From contig NZ_FNON01000005.1 of NCBI RefSeq assembly GCF_900107045.1, positions 682,001 through 746,000 of the forward strand: a DNA stretch of 64,000 bases, given 5' to 3'. The translations under genes and the position numbers were made by a program. Positions 41,288 through 49,829 of this stretch are shown here, in pieces. The first letter of the stretch is position 1. Every line of letters starts with the position of its first letter. The stretch comes from Amycolatopsis xylanica (GTDB taxonomy: Bacteria > Actinomycetota > Actinomycetes > Mycobacteriales > Pseudonocardiaceae). The notes below the pieces were generated by a model. It did no database searches. It saw only the letters and a list, made by a program, of their open reading frames with translations, and had not been told where the DNA came from.

Positions 41288-42907
41288 ATGTCCACCGCCG
41301 AGGTGATTCCCCTACGCCGGGTCCACCACCCGGTCGCCTCCTGGATTCCCGGCGCGGCGCCGCCCGCGTTCGGCGCGGATGCCGTCGCCCGGGTGACCGG
41401 TGAGGTCCGTGAACCGGTTTTCGTGATCTCCGGGCACGATCATGGTGTCGGCGCCGCGCTGGGTGGCGTGCTGACCGACAGCGGTGAGGGTTACCGGCTA
41501 CTGGGAACCTTGCCGCCGCTGTACCCGGAGTGGCTCGGCGACCGGTCGTTCTGCGAAACGCACGGGGTGCGGTTCCCTTATGTCGCCGGGGAGATGGCGA
41601 ACGGGATCGCCACCCCGGCGATGGTCATCGCGATGGCGCGCGCGGAGATGCTCGGGTTCTACGGCGCGGGCGGGCTCGCGCCGTCGAGGGTCGAGGCGGG
41701 TGTCGACGAGCTGGTCCGCGCGCTGGACGGGCTGCCCAACTGGGGTGTCAATCTGATCCACTCGCCGAACGAGAGCGCGATCGAGGACCGGGTCGCGGAG
41801 TTGCTGATCGAGCGCAGGGTGCCGATCGTGTCGGCGTCGGCGTTCATGGATCTCACCCCGGCCGTCGTGCGGTGCGCGGTGGCCGGGCTGCGGCTGGAGT
41901 CCGGCCAGGTCGTGCGGGCGCGGCGGGTGTTCGCGAAGGTGTCGCGGACCGAGGTCGCCGCGAAGTTCATGGCGCCAGCACCGGCTTCGCTGCTGCGGGT
42001 GCTGCTCGATCGTGGGCAGATCACGGCCGAGGAAGCCGCTTTGGCCGCACGGATCCCGGTCGCGGAGGACATCACGGTCGAGTCCGACAGTGGCGGGCAC
42101 ACCGACAACCGGCCGCTGATGGCCTTGCTGCCGACGATTCTTTCCCTGCGTGACGAGCTGGCCGGCGGCTATGAGCGGCCGGTCCGGGTCGGCGCGGCGG
42201 GCGGGCTCGGCACGCCAGAGGCGGTGGCGGCGGCGTTCGCGCTCGGCGCGGCCTATGTGGTCACCGGCTCGGTGAACCAGTCCTGTGTGGAGTCCGGGCT
42301 TTCCTTGGCGGCCAAGGAGATGCTGGCCAAGGCCGAAGTCGCCGACGTGATCATGGCGCCCGCGGCGGACATGTTCGAGCAGGGCGTGAAGCTGCAAGTG
42401 CTGCGGCGGGGCACGATGTTCGCGCCGCGCGCCGGTCAGCTCTACGAGATGTACCGGTCGTACGGGAGCTTTGACGAAATCCCTGCGGCCGCGCGCACCC
42501 GGCTGGAGCGCGACATCCTGCAGGCGACGGTCGAGGAGGCATGGGCGTCGACCGCGGCATTCTGGCGTGACCGTGATCCGTCCGAAGTGGACAAGGCGGA
42601 AGCGGATCCGAAACACAAGATGGCGCTTGTTTTCCGGTCCTACCTGGGCAAGGCGAGCCGGTGGGCGATCGACGGTGACGCCGCGCGCCGGTTCGACTAT
42701 CAGATCTGGTGCGGCCCGGCGATGGGCGCGTTCAACCGGTGGACCGAGGGCACCTTCCTCGCCGAACCGGCCAGGCGCACGGTCGTCGAGGTCGCCTTGA
42801 ACCTGCTGGAGGGTGCCGCCGTCGTCACGCGCGCGCACCAGCTTCGCACGTATGGAGTTCCCGTTCCCGCGCGGGCGTTCGCGTTCGCGCCGCGCCCACT
42901 GACCTGA
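41288..42907 (+). CDS. pfaD: PUFA synthase enoyl reductase PfaD
   Basis: A 539-residue FMN-dependent trans-enoyl reductase of the PfaD family (nitronate-monooxygenase/FabK fold), acting in trans with the Pfa megasynthase. Visible elements are EMANGIATPAMVIAMA, GGLGTPEA and GAAYVVTGSVNQ in the phosphate-binding region of FMN, and DVIMAPAADMFEQGVKLQVL, a hallmark of PfaD proteins. The C-terminal 100 residues (RWAIDGDAARRFDYQIWCGP) are specific to the Pfa branch. It is the first gene of the operon; GAAGGG precedes the ATG. In gene order (reductase first) it resembles the myxobacterial Pfa1-Pfa2-Pfa3 arrangement rather than the marine pfaABCD one. Confidence 0.95.
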   Translation: MSTAEVIPLRRVHHPVASWIPGAAPPAFGADAVARVTGEVREPVFVISGHDHGVGAALGGVLTDSGEGYRLLGTLPPLYPEWLGDRSFCETHGVRFPYVAGEMANGIATPAMVIAMARAEMLGFYGAGGLAPSRVEAGVDELVRALDGLPNWGVNLIHSPNESAIEDRVAELLIERRVPIVSASAFMDLTPAVVRCAVAGLRLESGQVVRARRVFAKVSRTEVAAKFMAPAPASLLRVLLDRGQITAEEAALAARIPVAEDITVESDSGGHTDNRPLMALLPTILSLRDELAGGYERPVRVGAAGGLGTPEAVAAAFALGAAYVVTGSVNQSCVESGLSLAAKEMLAKAEVADVIMAPAADMFEQGVKLQVLRRGTMFAPRAGQLYEMYRSYGSFDEIPAAARTRLERDILQATVEEAWASTAAFWRDRDPSEVDKAEADPKHKMALVFRSYLGKASRWAIDGDAARRFDYQIWCGPAMGAFNRWTEGTFLAEPARRTVVEVALNLLEGAAVVTRAHQLRTYGVPVPARAFAFAPRPLT

Positions 42908-42916
42908 GGTGACAAG

Positions 42917-45900
42917 ATGTCCCAGCTGCCCATCGCTGTTGTCGGTGTCTCCGCGCTGCTACCCGGTTCGTCCGATGTGGACGGTTTCTGGCGGTCCGTG
43001 CTCGGTGGCCGTGACCTGATCAAGGACGTGCCGGAGTCGCACTGGCTCATCGAGGACTACTACGACCCCGACCCGTCGGCCCCGGACAAGACCTATGGGA
43101 AGCGTGGGGCTTTCCTGGATCCCGTCGACTTCGACCCGATGGCGTACGGCATCCCGCCGAACCAGCTCGAAGCGACCGACACCACGCAGCTGCTGAGCCT
43201 GATGGTCGCGGACCGGGTGCTCGCCGACGTCGGCGGTCAGTCCGAAATAGACCGCGACAAGGTCAGTGTCATACTGGGCACCGCGCCGCTCGAACTGCTC
43301 GCGACCATGGCCAGCCGCCTCCAGCGTCCCGTGTGGCTGAAGGCGTTGCGGGAGAACGGGATCCCGGAGTCGTCGGCGCAGGCGGTGTGCGATTCGATCG
43401 CCGGGAACTACGTGCCATGGCAGGAGGCGTCGTTCCCCGGCCTGCTGTCCAATGTGGTCGCCGGACGCATCGCGAACAAGTTCGACCTGCACGGGACGAA
43501 CTGCACGACCGACGCGGCCTGCGCGAGCTCGCTGGCGGCGCTTTCGGCCGGTGTCAACGAACTCGCGCTCGGCCAGGCCGACATGGTGATCACCGGCGGC
43601 GTCGACACGCTCAACGACATCGTCATGTACATGTGCTTCTCGAAGACGCCCGCGCTGTCGCCGACCGGCGACTGCAAGCCGTTCTCCGACACCGCCGACG
43701 GCACGATCCTCGGCGAGGGCCTGGTCATGTTCGCCTTGAAGCGGCTGGCCGACGCCGAGCGTGACGGCGACAAGGTCTACGCGGTGCTGCGTGGCCTGGG
43801 CACCGCGTCCGACGGCCGCAGCACCGCGATCTACGCGCCGCTGGCCGACGGTCAGTCGCGGGCGCTGCGCCGGGCGTACGAGTCGGCGGGCTACGGCCCC
43901 GACACGGTCGAACTCGTCGAAGCGCACGGCACTGGCACGACCGCGGGTGACCTCGCGGAGTTCACGGCGCTGCGCACGGTGTTCGCCGAGAGCGGCCGCG
44001 CGGACAGCCAGTGGTGCGCGCTCGGCTCGGTGAAGTCGCAGATCGGCCACACGAAGTCCGCGGCGGGCGCGGCCGGGATGCTCAAGGCCGTGCTGGCGCT
44101 GCACCACAAAGTCCTGCCGCCCACGATCAAGGTCGACCGCCCGAACCCGAAGCTGGGGCTCGCCGAAAGCCCGCTGTACCTGAACACGCAGGCCCGCCCG
44201 TGGATCCGCGACACCAGTCATCCCCGCCGCGCCTCGGTGTCGAGTTTCGGGTTCGGCGGCAGCAACTTCCACCTGACGCTGGAGGAATACATGCCTGGGG
44301 AAGGTCACGCGCGGCCTGCTTGGCGCTCGCACACCGCGCCGTCCGAGCTGGTGCTGCTGAGTGCGGCGACGTCCAACGAGCTGCTGGCCAAGGCCGAGCG
44401 AGTCGACTCCTCGGTGCCGTTGGCCGATCTCGCCCGCGAATCGCAGAGCGAGTTCGTGCCGACCGACACCGCGCGACTGGCGGTCGTGGCGTCCTCTGTG
44501 GACGATCTCGCGTCGAAACTCAAGCAGGCTTGCGCTTTCGTGACGATGGCGCCGGAGAAGCCGTTCACCACCCCGACCGGCGTGATGTACGAGTTCGGCG
44601 TGGTCGCTTCGGGCCGGGTGGGGTTCCTGTTCTCCGGGCAGGGCAGCCAGTACGTCGGCATGGGCGGCGACCTGGCCATGGAGTTCCCCGCCGCGCGTGA
44701 GGTGTGGGACTCCGCGGCCGGTCTCGGCATCGGTGACCGTCCACTCCAGACTGTCGTGTTCCCCGTCCCGGTCTTCACGGACGAGGAACGCGACGCCCAG
44801 CAGGCAGCGCTGACCGCGACCGAGTGGGCCCAGCCCGCGCTCGCGGTCCAGTCACTGGCGCAGATCAGCCTCCTCGACGCGCTGAAGATCTCCCCGGACG
44901 CGGTCGCGGGCCACAGTTTCGGCGAGCTCGTCGCCCTGCACACGGCCGGCGCGTTCGACGCCGCGACCCTGGTCCGCCTGGCCCGCAAGCGCGGCGAGGC
45001 GATGCGTGACGCAGCCTCCGTCTCCGGCGCCATGCTCGCGGTCTCGGCTGGGTTTGATGTCGTCACACCGCTGCTGCCGGAAGGCGTGTGGGTCGCGAAC
45101 CACAACGCCCCATCCCAGGTCGTCGTCTCGGGTTCTCTTGCTGGAATCGCTGCTGCAGAACGCAAGTTCGCCTCGGCAGGTCTCGACACCCGCCGTCTCG
45201 AAACGGCGACCGCGTTCCACTCGCCACTCGTGGCCCCGGCCGCGGACGTCCTGCGCTCCTATTTGGACTCGGTCGAGATCGCGACACCCCGCATTGACGT
45301 CTTCGCCAACACCGACGCCGGCATCTACCCGGTCACCGTCCCGGAGATCCGCGCGCGCATCGCCGACCACCTCGCCGCCCCGGTCCGTTTCGTCGACGAG
45401 ATCGAGTCGATGTACGCGGCGGGCGTCCGCACCTTCGTCGAGGTCGGCGCGGGCGCGACGCTCACCGGCCTGGTCGGCAAGATCCTGTCCGGACGCCCGC
45501 ACCTCGCGGTCAGCCTCGACCGCAAGGGCCGCCACGGCGTCACGGCGCTCTACGAGGCACTGGGCAGGCTCGCGGTCAACGGCATCACCGCCGACTTCGA
45601 AGCCCTCTGGGAGCACAACGCCCCGCCCGCCGAGGCCGACGTGAAGCCCCGCATGACCAAGAAGCTCTCAGGCGCCAACTACGGCAAGCCCTACCCACCC
45701 CCCGCTGCCGCCCGCATCCCCGCCCCCACCCCCGAAGAAGACGTACAAGGCCACTGCCTAGTAGTGGAGACCGCCCCCTCCGACCTAGAGCGCGTAATGC
45801 TCGACGTGGTCGCCGACAAAACCGGCTACCCGGTCGAGATGCTCAACCCAACCATGGACCTCGAGTCAGACCTGGGCATCGACTCCATCAAGCGCGTAGA

Positions 45901-48900
45901 GATCCTCTCGGCCGTGCGCCGAGCCACCCCGGACCTGCCCGAGGTCGACCCCGTCGAGCTGGGCAAGCTGCGCTCCTTGGGCGAGATCGTCGCCCGGCTG
46001 AGGGGTCGTGAGTGTTTAGGCCGGTTAGAACCGGCCGTACCACTCACGACCCCCTCCGACCTAGAGCGCGTAATGCTCGAGGTGGTGGCTGAGAAGACTG
46101 GGTACCCCGTGGAGATGCTCAGCCCGACCATGGACCTCGAGTCGGACCTGGGTATCGATTCGATCAAGCGCGTGGAGATCCTGTCGGCCGTGCGCCGTGC
46201 TACCCCCGACCTGCCCGAGGTCGATCCCGTCGAGTTGGGCAAGCTGCGCTCCTTGGGCGAGATCGTCGAGCGGCTAGGGGCTCGTGAGCGTTGCGGGCGG
46301 TTAGAACCGCCCGCAACGCTCACGACCCCGTCCGACCTGGAGCGCGTGATGCTCGAGGTGGTGGCCGACAAGACCGGCTACCCGGTGGAGATGCTCAGCC
46401 CCACCATGGATCTTGAGGCGGATCTGGGCATCGATTCGATCAAGCGCGTGGAGATCCTGTCGGCCGTGCGCCGCGCCACCCCCGACCTCCCCGAGGTCGA
46501 CCCCGTCGAGTTGGGCAAGCTCCGTTCGCTAGGCGAGATCGTCGATCGGCTTAGGGGTCGTGAGCGTTGCGGGCGGTTAGAACCGCCCGCAACGCTCACG
46601 ACCCCGTCCGACCTAGAGCGGGTGATGCTCGAGGTGGTTGCCGAGAAGACCGGCTACCCGGTGGAGATGCTCAGCCCGACCATGGACCTCGAGTCAGACC
46701 TGGGCATCGACTCCATCAAGCGCGTAGAGATTCTCTCGGCGGTGCGTCGGGCTACTCCCGACTTGCCCGAGGTGGATCCCGTCGAGTTGGGCAAGCTGCG
46801 CTCCTTGGGGGAGATTGTTGAGCGGCTTAGGGGTCGTGAGTGTTTAGGCCGGTTAGAACCGGCCGTACCACTCACGACCCCCTCCGACCTAGAGCGCGTC
46901 ATGCTCGACGTGGTGGCCGACAAGACCGGCTACCCCGTGGAGATGCTCAGCCCCACCATGGATCTCGAGGCGGACCTGGGCATCGACTCGATCAAGCGGG
47001 TGGAGATTCTGTCGGCGGTGCGGCGGGCGATCCCGGATCTGCCTGAGGTGGATCCCGTTGAGTTGGGGAAGTTGTGTTCGCTGGGGGAGATTGTTGAGCG
47101 GCTTAGGGGTCGTGAGCGTTGCGGGCGGTTAGAACCGCCCGCAACGCTCACGAGCCTGGCTGATCTGGAGCGGGTGATGCTTGGGGTGGTGGCTGAGAAG
47201 ACTGGGTATCCGGTGGAGATGCTCAACTCGGCCATGGATCTTGAGGCGGATTTGGGGATTGATTCGATCAAGCGGGTGGAGATTCTGTCGGCGGTGCGGC
47301 GGGCTGAGCCGGAGCTGCCGGAGGTGGATCCGGTGGAGTTGGGGAAGCTGCGTTCGCTGGGGGAGATTGTTGAGCGGCTGAGGGGTCGTGAGTGTTTGGG
47401 CCGGTTAGAACCGGTCGGAACACTCACGAGGGTTGAGGGGGCTATTGAGCCGGAGACTGATGTTGAGCGGCTGGTGTTGAAGGTTGTGGCCGAGAAGACC
47501 GGGTATGCCGTTGAGACGCTGGCCGGGTATATGGATCTCGCGGGGGACTTGGGGATCGACTCGGTTAAGCGGGTGGCGATCATGTCGGCCATTCAGGCCG
47601 GGAAGATCGAGCTGCCCGAGGTGGATCCTGTCGCGCTGAGTGGGCTGCGGTCGCTGGGGGACATCATCGACTGGCTGCGTGCGTCCGCCGACACGGCCAT
47701 CGTCAGCAGGCCGAAGCCTGAGGATGGGCTGGCGCGGCGTGCGGTGCGGGTGGTTCCGGCGGAAGCTTCGGGGCTTGCGCTTTCCGGGCTGTGGGGCGGA
47801 AAGATCGTTGTCACCGGGGATGGCCGGGGTATCGCGGCGCATGTGGTCTCGCGGCTCAAAGCCCAAGGCGTGCAGGCCGAGGTCGGGGTGGCGGCCGAGG
47901 GGACGTACGGGCTCATCCACCTCGGCGGGCTGAGCGATGGCGACCCGGATGAGGTGCAGCGCGAGGCGTTCCGGGCCGCGCGGGTCGTCGCGGACGGGTG
48001 CCGGGTGTTCGTCACCGTTCAGGACACCGGGGGCGACTTCGGGCACGGTGGCTCGGAGCGCGCCTGGTACGGCGGGGTTGCCGGGCTGGCGCGGACCGCC
48101 GCGCGGGAGTGGCCGGATGCGTCGGTGAAGGCGATCGACTGTGAACGGGGGAGCCGGACTCCGTCGGCCGTCGCGGGTGCGATCGTCAAGGAGCTGCTGA
48201 CCGGTGGGTCTACTGTGGACGTCGGGCTGCGTGCCGATGGGACGCGGGTGACCGTCGAAGCCACGGCCAGCACCGTGGAGGCCGGGAAGGGTGCGATCAC
48301 CGAAGAGTCCGTGATCGTCGCGACCGGTGGTGCCCGTGGCGTGACGGCGGAGGCGCTCAAGGAACTCGCCAAGACATATCGGCCGCGGCTGGTCCTTTTG
48401 GGACGGACGCCGTTGACCGAGGAACCCGATTACCTCAACGGGATCAGTGACGAAGCCCAGTTGAAGCGGCTGGTCATGCAGCACACCGACCAGCCCACCC
48501 CGGCGAAGATCAACGAGCGGGTCAAGGCCGTGCTCGGCGCTCGGGAGATCCGGGCGACCTTGGACGCCATCCGCGCCGCGGGGTCCCAGGTGCGGTACCT
48601 GGACGTCGACGTGCGTGACAGGCGGGCGCTCGGTGAGGCGCTCGACGATGTGCGGGGACAGTGGGGGCCGATCACGGGGATCGTGCACGGGGCCGGAGTG
48701 CTGGCGGACAAACGGATCGCCGAGAAGACCGACGAGCAGTTCGATCGGGTCTACGGGACCAAAGTGGACGGGCTGAGGGCGTTGCTCGCCGTCACCGAAC
48801 AGGATCCGCTGACCGTCCTTTGTGTCTTCTCGTCGATCTCCGCGCATGTAGGGAATCCGGGCCAGAGCGACTACGCGATGGCCAACGAGGTGCTCAACCA

Positions 48901-49819
48901 GGTCGCGTGTGCCGAGCAGGCGAAGCGGCCGGACTGCGTGGTGCGGTCGATCGCTTGGGGGCCGTGGGACGGCGGGATGGTCAGCCCGGCGCTGGCCGAG
49001 CACTTCGCGGCCCAAGGGGTGCCGCTGATCGAGGTCGGCCAGGGAGCGCGGGCCTTCGTCGCCGAGTTGACCGGGCGGCGCGAGCCTCATGTCGTGATCT
49101 CCGCCGGTGCGTTCGCGCCGGAACCGGCGACGAAAGGAGACGTCCGGCTTCCGCGGCGGTCCTTTCTGGACGATCACGCCATCGGAGGCTCGGCAGTGGT
49201 GCCGATGGCGATGGTGCTGGAATGGTTCGCTGCCACCGGAGCGCCGGTGATCAAGGATCTCAGCGTGCTGCGCAAGATCGCCCTCACCGGCGATGACACG
49301 GTCACCGTGCGCAAAGACGGCGAAACCCTTGAGATCGAGGGTAAGTACTACCGGGCGAAGGCGGCACGCATCACGCACAAGCCGTCGCAGCCGACTGTCC
49401 CTGATGGACTGAAGCCTGCCAAGGCCGACGTCTACGACGGGCACACGCTCTTCCATGGGCCGAGTTTTCAAGCCATCCAAGAGGTTCCGTGGCTCGGCAC
49501 GGACGGCGGCACCGCGATTCTCGCCGGAGCACGGGAGCTGGGGTGGCCCGGCGGGATCTGGCACACCGACCCCGCGGTGATCGACGGCGGGTTGCAGCTC
49601 GCGCTGCTCTGGGCCGAACAGGTGCTCGGCGCGAGCCTGCCGATGGGGGTCGCCGAGTGCCGGACGTACCGGAAGGGGCTCGCCGACGGGCCGGTCCGGT
49701 GTGTTCTCACGGCACGTGCGGTGCACGCCGACGGTGCCGAGTGTGACCTCGTCTTCGTCGACGACAGCGGTGACGTGCGGGCCGAATTGGTCGGTGTTTC
49801 GCTGGTCAAGCGGCCGTAG
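42917..49819 (+). CDS. pfaA: PUFA synthase PfaA: KS-AT-7xACP-KR-DH
   Basis: A 2300-residue iterative megasynthase. The ketosynthase (1-460) has Cys202 in DAACASS, with His in EAHGTGTT and KSQIGHTKS. The acyltransferase (about 570-880) has Ser667 in GHSFGE. Seven acyl carrier domains follow, with phosphopantetheine serines at 990, 1082, 1174, 1266, 1358, 1450 and 1549 in LGIDS(I/V)KR; the first six are exactly 92 residues apart. Then come a ketoreductase (about 1798-2060, TGGARGV, Tyr1986 in SDYAMANE) and a polyketide-type dehydratase (about 2070-2300, His2087 in DDHAIGG, then LFHGPSFQ). It makes and reduces the growing polyene on tandem carriers. Each ACP-ACP linker contains a 52-bp palindromic element in frame, read as (R)GRE(C/R)xGRLEP...LTTP. 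It starts nine bases after pfaD. Confidence 0.96.
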   Translation: MSQLPIAVVGVSALLPGSSDVDGFWRSVLGGRDLIKDVPESHWLIEDYYDPDPSAPDKTYGKRGAFLDPVDFDPMAYGIPPNQLEATDTTQLLSLMVADRVLADVGGQSEIDRDKVSVILGTAPLELLATMASRLQRPVWLKALRENGIPESSAQAVCDSIAGNYVPWQEASFPGLLSNVVAGRIANKFDLHGTNCTTDAACASSLAALSAGVNELALGQADMVITGGVDTLNDIVMYMCFSKTPALSPTGDCKPFSDTADGTILGEGLVMFALKRLADAERDGDKVYAVLRGLGTASDGRSTAIYAPLADGQSRALRRAYESAGYGPDTVELVEAHGTGTTAGDLAEFTALRTVFAESGRADSQWCALGSVKSQIGHTKSAAGAAGMLKAVLALHHKVLPPTIKVDRPNPKLGLAESPLYLNTQARPWIRDTSHPRRASVSSFGFGGSNFHLTLEEYMPGEGHARPAWRSHTAPSELVLLSAATSNELLAKAERVDSSVPLADLARESQSEFVPTDTARLAVVASSVDDLASKLKQACAFVTMAPEKPFTTPTGVMYEFGVVASGRVGFLFSGQGSQYVGMGGDLAMEFPAAREVWDSAAGLGIGDRPLQTVVFPVPVFTDEERDAQQAALTATEWAQPALAVQSLAQISLLDALKISPDAVAGHSFGELVALHTAGAFDAATLVRLARKRGEAMRDAASVSGAMLAVSAGFDVVTPLLPEGVWVANHNAPSQVVVSGSLAGIAAAERKFASAGLDTRRLETATAFHSPLVAPAADVLRSYLDSVEIATPRIDVFANTDAGIYPVTVPEIRARIADHLAAPVRFVDEIESMYAAGVRTFVEVGAGATLTGLVGKILSGRPHLAVSLDRKGRHGVTALYEALGRLAVNGITADFEALWEHNAPPAEADVKPRMTKKLSGANYGKPYPPPAAARIPAPTPEEDVQGHCLVVETAPSDLERVMLDVVADKTGYPVEMLNPTMDLESDLGIDSIKRVEILSAVRRATPDLPEVDPVELGKLRSLGEIVARLRGRECLGRLEPAVPLTTPSDLERVMLEVVAEKTGYPVEMLSPTMDLESDLGIDSIKRVEILSAVRRATPDLPEVDPVELGKLRSLGEIVERLGARERCGRLEPPATLTTPSDLERVMLEVVADKTGYPVEMLSPTMDLEADLGIDSIKRVEILSAVRRATPDLPEVDPVELGKLRSLGEIVDRLRGRERCGRLEPPATLTTPSDLERVMLEVVAEKTGYPVEMLSPTMDLESDLGIDSIKRVEILSAVRRATPDLPEVDPVELGKLRSLGEIVERLRGRECLGRLEPAVPLTTPSDLERVMLDVVADKTGYPVEMLSPTMDLEADLGIDSIKRVEILSAVRRAIPDLPEVDPVELGKLCSLGEIVERLRGRERCGRLEPPATLTSLADLERVMLGVVAEKTGYPVEMLNSAMDLEADLGIDSIKRVEILSAVRRAEPELPEVDPVELGKLRSLGEIVERLRGRECLGRLEPVGTLTRVEGAIEPETDVERLVLKVVAEKTGYAVETLAGYMDLAGDLGIDSVKRVAIMSAIQAGKIELPEVDPVALSGLRSLGDIIDWLRASADTAIVSRPKPEDGLARRAVRVVPAEASGLALSGLWGGKIVVTGDGRGIAAHVVSRLKAQGVQAEVGVAAEGTYGLIHLGGLSDGDPDEVQREAFRAARVVADGCRVFVTVQDTGGDFGHGGSERAWYGGVAGLARTAAREWPDASVKAIDCERGSRTPSAVAGAIVKELLTGGSTVDVGLRADGTRVTVEATASTVEAGKGAITEESVIVATGGARGVTAEALKELAKTYRPRLVLLGRTPLTEEPDYLNGISDEAQLKRLVMQHTDQPTPAKINERVKAVLGAREIRATLDAIRAAGSQVRYLDVDVRDRRALGEALDDVRGQWGPITGIVHGAGVLADKRIAEKTDEQFDRVYGTKVDGLRALLAVTEQDPLTVLCVFSSISAHVGNPGQSDYAMANEVLNQVACAEQAKRPDCVVRSIAWGPWDGGMVSPALAEHFAAQGVPLIEVGQGARAFVAELTGRREPHVVISAGAFAPEPATKGDVRLPRRSFLDDHAIGGSAVVPMAMVLEWFAATGAPVIKDLSVLRKIALTGDDTVTVRKDGETLEIEGKYYRAKAARITHKPSQPTVPDGLKPAKADVYDGHTLFHGPSFQAIQEVPWLGTDGGTAILAGARELGWPGGIWHTDPAVIDGGLQLALLWAEQVLGASLPMGVAECRTYRKGLADGPVRCVLTARAVHADGAECDLVFVDDSGDVRAELVGVSLVKRP
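46002..46053 (+). repeat. In-frame palindromic element, ACP1-ACP2 linker (type A)
   Basis: Arms GGGGTCGTGAGTG-TTTA-GGCCGGTT, centre AG, then AACCGGCC-GTAC-CACTCACGACCCC. It differs from the intergenic copy at 24788-24839 only in the bulge (GTAC for GGAA). It is translated GREC-LGRLEP-AVPLTTP. Confidence 0.95.
46277..46329 (+). repeat. In-frame palindromic element, ACP2-ACP3 linker (type B)
   Basis: B-type arms with core GTTGCGGGCGGTT-AG-AACCGCCCGCAAC, nearly fully paired. The left end reads GGGGCTCGTGAGCG, as in the intergenic copy after pafA. It is translated GARERCGRLEPPATLTTP. Confidence 0.95.
46554..46605 (+). repeat. In-frame palindromic element, ACP3-ACP4 linker (type B)
   Basis: A perfect palindrome: 25-bp arms (GGGGTCGTGAGCG-TTGC-GGGCGGTT) around AG with no mismatch. 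It is translated GRERCGRLEPPATLTTP. Confidence 0.95.
46830..46881 (+). repeat. In-frame palindromic element, ACP4-ACP5 linker (type A)
   Basis: Identical to the type A element at 46002-46053, including the TTTA/GTAC bulge. Confidence 0.95.
47106..47157 (+). repeat. In-frame palindromic element, ACP5-ACP6 linker (type B)
   Basis: A B-type copy; the right end reads CGCTCACGAGCCT instead of CGCTCACGACCCC, so the outer three pairs are partly lost and the peptide ends ATLTSLA. Confidence 0.93.
47382..47433 (+). repeat. In-frame palindromic element, ACP6-ACP7 linker (type A, degenerate)
   Basis: An A-type copy with changes (TTTG for TTTA, AACCGGTC for AACCGGCC, right end CACTCACGAGGGT). It is the most diverged of the six, next to the most diverged ACP. 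Confidence 0.92.
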
Positions 49820-49829
49820 GGGAGTGGGC

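Larger units (their letters stand above)
45782..47437 (+). repeat. Six exact 276-bp tandem units: ACP domain plus palindromic linker
   Basis: Units start at 45782, 46058, 46334, 46610, 46886 and 47162, each at the Asp codon of DLERVML, with no length change. Each unit encodes one ACP (about 74 residues) and a linker of about 18 residues made by the palindrome. Units differ mostly at synonymous positions. The seventh ACP is more divergent and offset by 99 instead of 92 residues. Confidence 0.95.

Noticed and set aside
45782..47437. The regularly spaced repeats as a CRISPR array
   Set aside because: The period is 276 bp, the unit encodes an ACP with phosphopantetheine serine, and spacers and cas genes are absent.
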